Shown: in pieces, positions 8,339-17,167 of the stretch | Numbering within the stretch: position 1 is the stretch's first letter | Layout of the letters: every line of letters begins with the position of its first letter | NCBI GenBank assembly: GCA_022846635.1 | Contig: AP025685.1 | Span: 3,968,001 to 4,032,000, forward strand | Origin: Salmonella enterica subsp. enterica serovar Choleraesuis | Lineage (GTDB): Bacteria > Pseudomonadota > Gammaproteobacteria > Enterobacterales > Enterobacteriaceae | Length of the DNA stretch: 64,000 nt | Direction: 5' to 3' | The notes under the pieces: model-generated | The model's database searches: none | Told to the model about the DNA's origin: nothing | Seen by the model: only the letters and a program-made list of their open reading frames with translations | Made by a program: the position numbers and the translations under genes

Positions 8339-9970
8339 TCAATCTTTCAGCCTGTCTTCGTCATTATCCGGCTGCTCCAGCACGCTGTAAGCAACCGAGC
8401 AGAACAGCGAGTTCAGCCGTTTCATATCCCCGAGCAAGTTTAAATGCAGCGAGCTGGTCTCAATACTCTGCACGTTTTGCTGGTGCAGCCGGTTAACGTG
8501 GGCGTAAGCATAACGCTGGTTGAGAATGCGGAATCGATGCTTGCTGCGACGCAGGCGACGGGCGCTGTCCAGATCATTAGCGAAGAACACCGTCAGGCTC
8601 AGGCGCAGATTACTCATCAACTGACTAAGCAGGTTATCCAGCTCCTTAATCCCCTCCGGCGAAAACGCTCTGCGAGCGGCCAGCGATTTATGTGCCACTT
8701 CACTGCCCATACGCTCAATAATATCCGCCGACTGCTGCAGGTTTAGCGTCATCTCCATAATCTCTGCCCAGCGCCGTGATTCAGCATCTGCCAAATCCTC
8801 TTTTGGGATCCGCGCCAGATAGAGCTTAATAGCGGTATGCAGAACATCTACATCCTCCGCCAGCTTACGCAGCGTCTTCTCCTGGCGCGGCTCGCCGTTA
8901 ACCACTTTGCCCCAGGTTTCCAGCATCTCCTCCATAACATCGCCCATCCGAAGAGTTTCCCTTGCGGCATTTGCCAGGCCCAGAGAAGGCGTTTCTATAG
9001 CCGAAGGATCGAGATGTTTAGGCTTCATCCGCGCTTCTTCCTCCGGTGAATCACTGATGATACGACGACAGAAGTTAGCCATGGTATCGGCAAACGGAAC
9101 CATCGCCAGGCAGCGAATCAGGTTGTAGAACACGTGGAAATAAATAACCAGTTCCGACTCAGGAAGCGGCAAATGGCGCATGTAACTCGCCAGCACATGG
9201 ACAAACGGCAGAATAATCAGGCTGCCCACCAGCTTAAACAGCAGGCTACCCAGCGCTACCCGGCGAGCAGCGGCGTTAGCGGTGCTGTTATTAAGCATCG
9301 CCAGCAGGCCAGACCCGAGGTTGGCACCAATAACCAGGCACAGAGCCACGTCAAAAGAGATAACGCCGGTGGCGTTTAACGTGGCTGTCAGCAGCACGGC
9401 CGCAAGGCTGGAGTAGGAGATAATGGCAAACACCGCGCCAATCAGAGCATCCAGCATAATATCGCCGGTCAGCGACGCAAAGATGACCTTAACCCCTGAG
9501 GCCTGAGTTATCGGCGTTACCGCCTGAACGATAAGCTCCAGCGCCAGCAAAATCAGCCCAAGGCCAATCCCTACCCGGCCAAGCTGCCCAACGCGAGTCT
9601 GTTTTTTACTCAGGAATAAACTAACGCCGACGAAAATCAGCAGCGGTGACAGCCATGATAAATCGAAGGTCAGCACTCGCGCCATCAGCGCGGTACCGAC
9701 ATCAGCTCCCAGAACTATCACCAACGCTGGCGTGAGCGCAACAAGATCCTGAGCGACGAATGAAGTCACCAACATGGTCGTGGCGTTGCTGCTTTGTACC
9801 AGGGCCGTGACCCCGATACCGGCGCAAAACGCCATCGGTTTTTTTTCAACACTGCGGCTCAACACGGTACGCAGCCGTGCGCCAAATACCCGCATCACGC
9901 CCGTCCGGACAATGTGCGTTCCCCATACCAACAGGGCCACCGCAGACAATAAGTTCAAAAGAGTTAACAC
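8339..9970 (-). CDS. yjbB: Na/Pi cotransporter family protein YjbB (phosphate exporter)
   Basis: A 543-residue protein, the E. coli YjbB length. The N-terminal 310 residues hold two inverted Na/Pi-cotransporter repeats with the signature QSSNATTMLVTSFV near 60 and SYSSLAAVLLTATL near 185. The C-terminal half (about 340-543) is a soluble PhoU-like helical domain. In E. coli overexpression causes phosphate efflux, suggesting a role in lowering excess cytosolic phosphate. It is monocistronic. Here it is directly beside metH; the E. coli genes pepE, rluF and yjbD between yjbB and lysC are absent. Confidence 0.95.
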   Translation of the reverse strand: MLTLLNLLSAVALLVWGTHIVRTGVMRVFGARLRTVLSRSVEKKPMAFCAGIGVTALVQSSNATTMLVTSFVAQDLVALTPALVIVLGADVGTALMARVLTFDLSWLSPLLIFVGVSLFLSKKQTRVGQLGRVGIGLGLILLALELIVQAVTPITQASGVKVIFASLTGDIMLDALIGAVFAIISYSSLAAVLLTATLNATGVISFDVALCLVIGANLGSGLLAMLNNSTANAAARRVALGSLLFKLVGSLIILPFVHVLASYMRHLPLPESELVIYFHVFYNLIRCLAMVPFADTMANFCRRIISDSPEEEARMKPKHLDPSAIETPSLGLANAARETLRMGDVMEEMLETWGKVVNGEPRQEKTLRKLAEDVDVLHTAIKLYLARIPKEDLADAESRRWAEIMEMTLNLQQSADIIERMGSEVAHKSLAARRAFSPEGIKELDNLLSQLMSNLRLSLTVFFANDLDSARRLRRSKHRFRILNQRYAYAHVNRLHQQNVQSIETSSLHLNLLGDMKRLNSLFCSVAYSVLEQPDNDEDRLKD

Positions 9971-10155
9971 CGCGTCTCCTTAGAGTTGTTATCGTCAATT
10001 CCCTGCATTCAACACTCCCTTAAGTGCGTGCAATCGCACAACGGAAGAGGCTTTGTAGGCTCCCGTTTATTTGCAGACTCCGATTAAGTATAAGAGTTAA
10101 TTAATAAAACGCCGGAACCGCGCCCTCAAATCCCGACGGCGCGGCCTGGTATCAG

Positions 10156-10181
10156 GCTCCGGATAAAACGCCATCCGGAGC
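10156..10181 (-). repeat. REP-like palindromic element downstream of metH
   Basis: GCTCCGGAT (10156-10164) and ATCCGGAGC (10173-10181) form a 9-bp stem around AAAACGCC. The minus-strand reading resembles the REP (PU) consensus of enterics, GCCGGATGGCG...TTATCCGGC. Its place just after metH fits the usual REP role in mRNA 3'-end stabilisation or termination. The rest of the 267-bp gap 9971-10237 shows GC-rich short repeats and no gene. Confidence 0.6.
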
Positions 10182-10237
10182 TGTTGTCACTTTACGTCAC
10201 CGATGAGTATTTGAGATAGCCTCATTCGTGCGTATGG

Positions 10238-13200
10238 TTATTCCGGGTCATAGCCCAGATTTGGTGCCAGCCAGCGCTCCGCTTCCGTTACGGTCATACC
10301 CTTGCGGCGGGCATAGTCTTCTATCTGGTCGCGCTGAATTTGCGCCACCGCAAAATACTTACTCTGCGGATGACTGAAATACCAGCCTGATACCGATGCG
10401 CCAGGCCACATGGCATATGACTCAGTCAGTTTCATGCCGGTGTGCAGCTCAACGTCCAGCAGCTTCCAGATAGTGGCCTTTTCGGTATGCTCCGGACAGG
10501 CAGCATAGCCCGGCGCCGGACGGATGCCCTGATAATTCTCGCGGATAAGCTCTTCGTTGCTAAGGTTTTCATTGGCCGCATAGCCCCAGTAAACCTTGCG
10601 TACCCGCTCATGTAGATATTCAGCAAAAGCCTCTGCCAGCCGGTCAGCCACGGCTTTAACCATAATCTTGTTATAGTCATCATGCTGGGCGTCATAGGCA
10701 GCAGCCAGCTCGTCCTCTTCCAGACCGCCGGTAACGGCAAATGCGCCTATGTAGTCGGCTTTATGGCTCGATTTAGGCGCCACAAAATCCGACAAACAAT
10801 AGTTAGCAAAACCGACTTTCTCAGTCTGCTGACGCAAATGATGGGCTACGGCACGCAGATGGCTGCGTGATTCATCTTCATAAATTTCGATGTCATCACC
10901 CACCCGGTTAGCGGGGAACAGCCCTACGACTCCTCGCGGAGTCAAAGTGCCTTCTGCATGTAATTTATCCAATAGCGCATTGGCATCGTGGAACAGTCGC
11001 TGGGCCTCTTCGCCCACCACTTCATCCTCCATAATACGCGGATACTTCCCGGCCAGTGACCAGGTCATAAAGAATGGCGTCCAGTCGATGTAATTACGCA
11101 GGGTTTCGATACTGGCGGTAACGGACTCCACCCCAGGACGGTGGACCTTAGGAGGCATATAGCTATCCCAGTCAAAAGCCAGATCGTTTTCTCGCGCCGC
11201 CGCAAGAGTTACCGGTGGTGTGCGCGGTTTCTTACGGCCATGCTGTGCCCGAACCGTTTCGTACTCTTTACGGGTGCGGGCCACAAAATCATCGCGCTGA
11301 GTATCGGACAGCAGCGCAGCTACTACGCCAACGGTACGCGAGGCGTTCTGCACATAAACCGTCGGCCCGCTGTAGTTCTGCTCGATCTTCACTGCCGTGT
11401 GGGCTTTGGAGGTAGTGGCCCCGCCAATAAGCAACGGCAGGGTAAAGCCCTGGCGCTCCATCTCTTTGGCAACGTTAACCATCTCATCCAGAGAAGGCGT
11501 AATCAGCCCGGACAACCCGATAATATCGGCCTTCTCTTCAATGGCGGTTTTGAGGATTTTCTCGCACGGCACCATGACGCCCAGGTCGATAATTTCGTAG
11601 TTATTGCACTGCAACACCACGCCGACGATATTTTTACCGATATCGTGGACATCACCTTTAACCGTAGCAATAACCATTTTGCCGTTGCTGGAGCCTTTCT
11701 CTTTGCTGGCCTCAATAAATGGCTCCAGGTAGGCCACGGCCTGCTTCATTACCCGCGCCGATTTAACCACCTGCGGCAGGAACATTTTACCCTCGCCGAA
11801 CAGGTCACCGACCACATTCATACCGTCCATCAGCGGCCCTTCAATGACTTCAATCGGGCGCGCGGCCTGCTGACGGGCTTCTTCGGTGTCCTGCTCTATA
11901 AATTCAGTAATCCCTTTCACCAATGAGTATTCGAGGCGTTTTTTCACTTCCCAGCTGCGCCATTCGGCCTGCTGAGCATTGGCAGTCTCATCGGTTTTAG
12001 TACCGCGATATTTTTCCGCCAGATCCAGCAGGCGCTCGGTGCTGTCATCCCGGCGATTAAGAATGACATCCTCAACCGCGTCACGCAGTTCGGCAGGCAG
12101 GTCGTCATAAATAGCCAGCTGCCCGGCGTTCACGATCCCCATATCCATACCGTTACGAATGGCGTAATAAAGGAACACCGCGTGAATTGCCTCTCGCACC
12201 GGGTCATTACCGCGGAATGAGAAGGAAACGTTAGATACACCGCCCGAAATCAGGGCGTGCGGCAGCTCACGTTTGATATCTTCGCAAGCTCCGATAAAGT
12301 CCATCGCATAGTTGTTATGCTCTTCAATACCGGTAGCAACCGCGAAAATATTCGGGTCGAAAATAATATCTTCCGGCGGGAACCCCACCTCTTCTGTCAG
12401 GATCTGGTAGGCCCGACGGCAAATCTCTATCTTGCGCGCCCGGGTATCTGCCTGGCCCTGTTCATCAAAAGCCATCACAACCATCGCAGCACCGTAACGC
12501 CGCACCAGCCGGGCATGATGAATAAAGGTTTCAACGCCCTCCTTCATGGAGATGGAGTTAACGATGGCTTTACCCTGGACGCATTGCAGACCCTTTTCGA
12601 TAACCTCCCATTTGGACGAGTCAATCATCAGCGGGACTCTGGCAATATCCGGCTCCCCGGCAATCAGGTTGAGGAAGCGAACCATCGCCGCTTCCGCATC
12701 CAGCATCCCTTCATCCATGTTGATATCGATAATCTGGGCACCGCTTTCAACCTGCTGGCGGGCAACATCTAGCGCTTCGTTATATTTCTCTTCTTTAATC
12801 AGCCGCTTAAATTTTGCCGAGCCGGTAACGTTGGTGCGCTCGCCGACGTTCACGAACAGGCTTTCCGACCCGATATTGAGTGGCTCAAGACCAGACAGGC
12901 GGCAGGAGACCGGCAGTTCAGGCAGGCGACGTGGCGCTACGCCCGCCACTGCCGCACTCATCGCCGCGATATGCTCCGGCGTGGTTCCGCAGCAACCACC
13001 GACGATATTTAAGAATCCGGCCTCGGCCCACTCTTTAATTTGCGCGGCCATCGTTGACGCATCGAGATCGTATTCACCAAAGGCGTTTGGCAAGCCAGCA
13101 TTGGGGTGAGCGGTGACATAGCATTCGGCAATACGCGACATTTCTGCCACATACTGGCGCAACTCATCCGGCCCCAGGGCACAGTTCAGGCCCATGGTGA

Positions 13201-13927
13201 GCGGCTCGGCATGGCGCAGCGAGTTGTAAAAAGCTTCAGTCGTTTGCCCCGATAGCGTACGGCCGGAAGCATCGGTAATGGTGCCGGAAATCATCACCGG
13301 CAGGCGAATGCCCAGCTCATCAAATTCAGTTTGTACGGCAAAAACCGCCGCTTTGGCATTAAGGGTGTCGAAGATAGTTTCGATCATAATCAGATCGACC
13401 CCACCTTCCACCAGCGCACGGGTTGCTTCCCGGTAGGCATCCACCAGTTGATTGAAGCTGATGTTGCGATATGCCGGATCGTTCACATCGGGTGAGATCG
13501 AGGCGGTGCGGTTGGTCGGCCCCAATACTCCAGCCACATAGCGCGGCTTTTCTGGAGAGCGTTCGGTCCACTCATCGGCAATGCGCCGGGCCAGACGCGC
13601 AGCCTCCAGGTTAATCTCTGCCGCCAGCGCCGACATTTCGTAATCGGCCATTGCAATGGTAGTGGCATTAAAAGTGTTGGTTTCGATGATATCCGCACCC
13701 GCAGCAAAATAGGCGTCGTGAATTGCGGCTATGGTTTCCGGGCGTGAGAGCACCAGCAGATCGTTATTTCCCTTGAGATCGCACGGCCAGTCGGCAAAGC
13801 GTTGCCCCCGGTAGTCTGCCTCTTCGAGCCGATAGCTCTGGATCATGGTGCCCATTCCCCCGTCAAGGACGAGGATCCGCTCTGCCAGTTGCTGGTGAAG
13901 TTGTTCTGTTTTGTTATGAATACGCAC
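10238..13927 (-). CDS. metH: cobalamin-dependent methionine synthase
   Basis: Transfers methyl from methyltetrahydrofolate to homocysteine through B12. About 1229 residues in four modules: homocysteine domain with Zn ligands in GLNCALG and GGCCGTT (to about 330), pterin domain (VNVGERTNVTGS on), B12 domain with the axial-His motif DVHDIGK near 760, and the C-terminal AdoMet reactivation domain (ending WLAPNLGYDPE). The frame could start at a GTG at 13933, but GGGAG is correctly spaced only for the second GTG (13927), which I use; E. coli also starts near this point. Divergent from iclR. Confidence 0.97.
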   Translation of the reverse strand: MRIHNKTEQLHQQLAERILVLDGGMGTMIQSYRLEEADYRGQRFADWPCDLKGNNDLLVLSRPETIAAIHDAYFAAGADIIETNTFNATTIAMADYEMSALAAEINLEAARLARRIADEWTERSPEKPRYVAGVLGPTNRTASISPDVNDPAYRNISFNQLVDAYREATRALVEGGVDLIMIETIFDTLNAKAAVFAVQTEFDELGIRLPVMISGTITDASGRTLSGQTTEAFYNSLRHAEPLTMGLNCALGPDELRQYVAEMSRIAECYVTAHPNAGLPNAFGEYDLDASTMAAQIKEWAEAGFLNIVGGCCGTTPEHIAAMSAAVAGVAPRRLPELPVSCRLSGLEPLNIGSESLFVNVGERTNVTGSAKFKRLIKEEKYNEALDVARQQVESGAQIIDINMDEGMLDAEAAMVRFLNLIAGEPDIARVPLMIDSSKWEVIEKGLQCVQGKAIVNSISMKEGVETFIHHARLVRRYGAAMVVMAFDEQGQADTRARKIEICRRAYQILTEEVGFPPEDIIFDPNIFAVATGIEEHNNYAMDFIGACEDIKRELPHALISGGVSNVSFSFRGNDPVREAIHAVFLYYAIRNGMDMGIVNAGQLAIYDDLPAELRDAVEDVILNRRDDSTERLLDLAEKYRGTKTDETANAQQAEWRSWEVKKRLEYSLVKGITEFIEQDTEEARQQAARPIEVIEGPLMDGMNVVGDLFGEGKMFLPQVVKSARVMKQAVAYLEPFIEASKEKGSSNGKMVIATVKGDVHDIGKNIVGVVLQCNNYEIIDLGVMVPCEKILKTAIEEKADIIGLSGLITPSLDEMVNVAKEMERQGFTLPLLIGGATTSKAHTAVKIEQNYSGPTVYVQNASRTVGVVAALLSDTQRDDFVARTRKEYETVRAQHGRKKPRTPPVTLAAARENDLAFDWDSYMPPKVHRPGVESVTASIETLRNYIDWTPFFMTWSLAGKYPRIMEDEVVGEEAQRLFHDANALLDKLHAEGTLTPRGVVGLFPANRVGDDIEIYEDESRSHLRAVAHHLRQQTEKVGFANYCLSDFVAPKSSHKADYIGAFAVTGGLEEDELAAAYDAQHDDYNKIMVKAVADRLAEAFAEYLHERVRKVYWGYAANENLSNEELIRENYQGIRPAPGYAACPEHTEKATIWKLLDVELHTGMKLTESYAMWPGASVSGWYFSHPQSKYFAVAQIQRDQIEDYARRKGMTVTEAERWLAPNLGYDPE

Positions 13928-14073
13928 GCTCACTCCCGACTAAACCCTGGTATGCAAAAGCCAACGGGTCATAGTGGCATAAGTAATGAGAGTGTAAAAG
14001 GATTGCAACATGATACATCCTCAGGTTACTGCTCCTACCAGTTTGCCATGAGTTGCATTCCTGCCAAATAAAA

Positions 14074-14088
14074 CGAAAATTATTTCCA
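14074..14088 (-). promoter_or_regulatory. IclR operator at iclR (autoregulation)
   Basis: Minus-strand TGGAAATAATTTTCG matches the IclR consensus TGGAAATNATTTCCA at all but two positions. It lies 22 bp upstream of the iclR start, where E. coli IclR represses its own gene. Confidence 0.75.
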
Positions 14089-14110
14089 CGATACAGAAAA
14101 AGGAATCGAT

Positions 14111-14944
14111 ATGGCGGCCGAATTACCTGTCAAACGGGGCAAGAAACCACGCTCAGCGGCGGCAGCCACCGCAACGCCGACCGGGCAGGTTCAGTCTCTG
14201 ACCCGTGGGTTAAAACTTTTAGAATGGATTGCTGAATCACACGGTAGCGTGGCGCTGACCGAACTGGCACAACAGGCCGGATTGCCCAACTCGACGACCC
14301 ATCGCCTGCTGACCACTATGCAACAGCTCGGCTTTGTTCACCAGGTGGGCGATCTGGGCCACTGGAGTATTGGCGCACACGCCTTTCGGGTTGGCAGCAG
14401 CTTCCTGCAAAGCCGTAATCTGCTGGCGATTGTGCATCCGATTTTACGCAAGCTGATGGAGGCTTCCGGCGAGACCGTGAACCTCGCCGTACTGGATAAT
14501 AACGACCATCAGGCAATTATTGTCGATCAGGTGCAATGTACTCAGCTCATGCGTATGTCGGCTCCTATTGGCGGTAAACTCCCGATGCACGCATCCGGAG
14601 CAGGCAAAGCCTTTCTCGCTAATCTGTCCGACGATCAGGTAGCAAATCTGCTGCATCGTCAGGGGCTGCACGGCTATACCCATGCCACGCTCACCTCTCC
14701 TTTACATCTGAAAGAGGATCTGGCGTTAACCCGCAAGCGCGGCTATTCACTGGATGATGAAGAACATGCACTGGGCCTGCGTTGCCTGGCATCCTGTATC
14801 TATGACGAGCACCACGAGCCTTTTGCGGCTATCTCTATCTCCGGGCCTATTTCCCGGGTAACGGATGACCGGATAACCGAGCTGGGCGCACTGGTCATTA
14901 AAGCGGCGAAAGAAGTAACCGTCGCCTATGGCGGCGGGCGCTAA
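14111..14944 (+). CDS. iclR: glyoxylate bypass repressor IclR
   Basis: DNA-binding repressor of the aceBAK operon. The 277-residue protein has a basic N-terminal tail, a winged helix-turn-helix at about 25-85 (LTELAQQAGLPNSTTHRLL), and the C-terminal effector domain (about 95-270; HPILRKLMEASGETVNLAVL, GKLPMHASGAGKAFL, GYSLDDEEHALGLRCLA). In E. coli glyoxylate and pyruvate are its effectors. It is divergent from metH, convergent with aceK, and followed at zero spacing by an ASCH-domain gene. A matching operator lies just upstream of its start and another before aceB. Confidence 0.97.
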   Translation: MAAELPVKRGKKPRSAAAATATPTGQVQSLTRGLKLLEWIAESHGSVALTELAQQAGLPNSTTHRLLTTMQQLGFVHQVGDLGHWSIGAHAFRVGSSFLQSRNLLAIVHPILRKLMEASGETVNLAVLDNNDHQAIIVDQVQCTQLMRMSAPIGGKLPMHASGAGKAFLANLSDDQVANLLHRQGLHGYTHATLTSPLHLKEDLALTRKRGYSLDDEEHALGLRCLASCIYDEHHEPFAAISISGPISRVTDDRITELGALVIKAAKEVTVAYGGGR

Positions 14945-15361
14945 ATGGACGGGCTGACGACACGCTGGCACCGCCAATATCCAGAGGCGTTCTGCTGGTC
15001 GTTTGGGGATTCACCTGCGCTTGCTGACGAGCTGGTTGCTCTGGTTATAACAGGGCGGAAGCGGGCTACCTGCTGCTCCCTGGCCAGCTATCGGGCCGAT
15101 AAACGCCCCGTCACCCCAGGCTCCTATCATATTGTGCTTAACGGTGCGGGAGAACCTGCCTGCGTCATTCGTACGCTGGCGCTGCGTATAATCCGGTTTG
15201 ACCAAATGAGCGGTGAACTCGCGGCACTGGAAGGTGAAGGTGATTTAAGCCTGGCGCACTGGCGCCAGGCTCATCAGGAATTTTTTACTCGCGAAGGGAC
15301 CTGGGCACCCGATATGGAGCTGGTGTTCGAGGAGTTCGCTGTCGTTGAGGTCGCTGGGTAA
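14945..15361 (+). CDS. ASCH-domain (PUA-like fold) protein of unknown role
   Basis: A 138-residue soluble protein. The segments FGDSPALADELVALVITGRKRATCCSLASY near 20 and the later hydrophobic-acidic stretch are typical of ASCH proteins (YhfF/DUF437-like), a PUA-related fold thought to bind RNA or modified nucleosides; some members are amidohydrolases of acetylated cytidine. The start ATG begins on the base after the iclR stop codon, so it is translationally coupled to iclR. Its stop lies 1 bp from the aceK stop on the other strand. Not found beside E. coli iclR. Function cannot be read from sequence. Confidence 0.8.
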   Translation: MDGLTTRWHRQYPEAFCWSFGDSPALADELVALVITGRKRATCCSLASYRADKRPVTPGSYHIVLNGAGEPACVIRTLALRIIRFDQMSGELAALEGEGDLSLAHWRQAHQEFFTREGTWAPDMELVFEEFAVVEVAG

Positions 15362-15362
15362 A

Positions 15363-17105
15363 TTAGCCGCACTGCCTGAGGTTGCCATAACGAACCGCAA
15401 ACCTCTGGCGGCGGCGGTAAGCGTACACATCCTCAATATGCCCATCCCGAATACGAGCCTGAAGCGCCCGCCAATAGCTGGCCTGGAGCAGTTCGCTGTG
15501 CATCTCTTCAAATAGCGGGCCCACCGCGGGATCGGCACAAAGCCAATGGCGAAACTCCTCAGGAAAAACATCTCCCGGCGCAACGCTGTACCACGGTTCC
15601 GCCGCCAGCTCCTGCTCAGGATATTGGGCTGCTGGGATGTCTCGGAAATTTACCTCGGTCATATAGCAAATTTCATCGTAATCGTAGAACACCACTCGCC
15701 CGTGGCGGGTCACACCAAAGTTCTTATACAGCATATCGCCGGGGAAAATGTTAGCGGCGGCTAGCTGACGAATGGCGTTGCCATACTCTTCGACCGCATC
15801 GCGAAGCTGCGCCCCCTGCACCTGCGCAAGCCAGAGGTTAAGCGGCACCATACGGCGCTCAATATAAAGATGGCTTAGTGTAATGTGAGATTCATCTTCG
15901 GTTAGCTTTTCCGACACCTCAGTGCGCAGTAGCGCCAGCAGTTCCGGACTTATTCGGCTTTTTTCTAGCGTGAAATTTTCAAACTCCTGAGTGTCGGCCA
16001 TTCGACCTACCCGATCATGCTCTTTGACCAGCCGGTAGCAAGCGCGCACGTGTTCGGCGCTCATCTCTTTTTGCGGCGCGAAGCGGTCCTTAATGACTTT
16101 GAATACCCGGTCAAAACCAGGCAGGGTAAACACCAGCATCACCATTCCACGGATACCCGGCGCTTCAATAAATTGATCGTCACTGGCGGCGATATAGTCG
16201 AGATATTCGCGATAAACTTCGGTTTTCCCATGTTTCTGGCAGCCAATAGCCATATAGAGTTCAGCCGTCGTTTTACCCGGCAGAATATCGCGCAACCAGG
16301 CTACCAGTGCGCCGGGATGGGGGGCGTACACCATAAAATAAGAACGGGCGAACCCAAACACGATGCTGGCCTCAGCCCCCCGGGTCAGACAGGTATCAAC
16401 CCACAGTTCCCCTTGTTCGCTGCGGTGAATCGGCAGCAAAAACGGTAAGTTGCCTTCGGGCAGCACCAGCTTACCTATCAGCCATGCCGCTTTATTACGA
16501 TAGAAAAGCTCACCCGCCACCTGCAGCTTTACCCGGACGAGCATATCAACGCCCAGTGCTTCCGTCAGATGCGTGACGATATAGTTCACATCGCGCGCCA
16601 GGTCTTGCCACGGCAGACGCAAAGGCAGGTCATGCAATATGCGGGTCAGCATGGCCGTCCAGCCTTTATCAGGGGTAAAGGTTTTCGCTAGCGGACGCCC
16701 GTGATTATCGGCGCTATGGCCTGGCAGAGAGCTATAAATAAACAGGCGCTGTGGCGTCAGGGAGCGGTGATCAAACAGGCGGCAATATACTGAATTAAAA
16801 AAACTTTCGGCAATTTCATAGCGTGGATAATCTGGTAGCAGCGCCTCAAAATGACGCTTTACCCGCAGCAAAAATTCCGGGTCTGGTAAACGAGCATCAG
16901 TAATACACTTCAGCTGTTCAACCACCAGCCCCACATGATGATCATAGAGATGAATACGCTGTTTCATCGCCTGCTGTACCGCAGGCCAGTCGGCCTGTTC
17001 AAAGCGGTGCTGAGCACCTGAGGTTACCTCAAGAAAGCGGCCATATTGCGCGTCAAACCCCTGCAATATAGTGGCTGCGACCAAACGCTCCAGATCACGC
17101 GTCAT
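15363..17105 (-). CDS. aceK: isocitrate dehydrogenase kinase/phosphatase
   Basis: Bifunctional enzyme that phosphorylates and inactivates isocitrate dehydrogenase, sending isocitrate to the glyoxylate bypass, and reverses this. The 580-residue product aligns end to end with E. coli AceK (TILQGFDAQYGRFLEVTSGAQ, FGFARSYFMVYAP, PGIRGMVMLVFTLPGFDRVFK, AAANIFPGDMLYKNFGVTRHGRVVFYDYDEICYM with the kinase-type Asp residues). Two tandem ATGs exist; the second is chosen because GGGGAG is better spaced and it aligns with the E. coli start. Last gene of aceBAK; a hairpin separates it from aceA, and AceK is made at far lower level in E. coli. Confidence 0.97.
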   Translation of the reverse strand: MTRDLERLVAATILQGFDAQYGRFLEVTSGAQHRFEQADWPAVQQAMKQRIHLYDHHVGLVVEQLKCITDARLPDPEFLLRVKRHFEALLPDYPRYEIAESFFNSVYCRLFDHRSLTPQRLFIYSSLPGHSADNHGRPLAKTFTPDKGWTAMLTRILHDLPLRLPWQDLARDVNYIVTHLTEALGVDMLVRVKLQVAGELFYRNKAAWLIGKLVLPEGNLPFLLPIHRSEQGELWVDTCLTRGAEASIVFGFARSYFMVYAPHPGALVAWLRDILPGKTTAELYMAIGCQKHGKTEVYREYLDYIAASDDQFIEAPGIRGMVMLVFTLPGFDRVFKVIKDRFAPQKEMSAEHVRACYRLVKEHDRVGRMADTQEFENFTLEKSRISPELLALLRTEVSEKLTEDESHITLSHLYIERRMVPLNLWLAQVQGAQLRDAVEEYGNAIRQLAAANIFPGDMLYKNFGVTRHGRVVFYDYDEICYMTEVNFRDIPAAQYPEQELAAEPWYSVAPGDVFPEEFRHWLCADPAVGPLFEEMHSELLQASYWRALQARIRDGHIEDVYAYRRRQRFAVRYGNLRQCG

Positions 17106-17124
17106 CATCTCTCCCCGGCTAAAA

Positions 17125-17142
17125 CGCCCCCAAAAGGGGGCG
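17125..17142 (-). terminator. aceA-aceK intercistronic hairpin
   Basis: CGCCCCC, loop AAAA, GGGGGCG lies in the 62-bp gap between aceA and aceK with no long T-tract after it. It probably acts as a partial terminator or an RNA 3'-end stabiliser that lowers aceK relative to aceA, the role of the repeat structure found at this place in E. coli. Confidence 0.65.
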
Positions 17143-17167
17143 CATTAAGGTAATAGACCTGCTGCTA

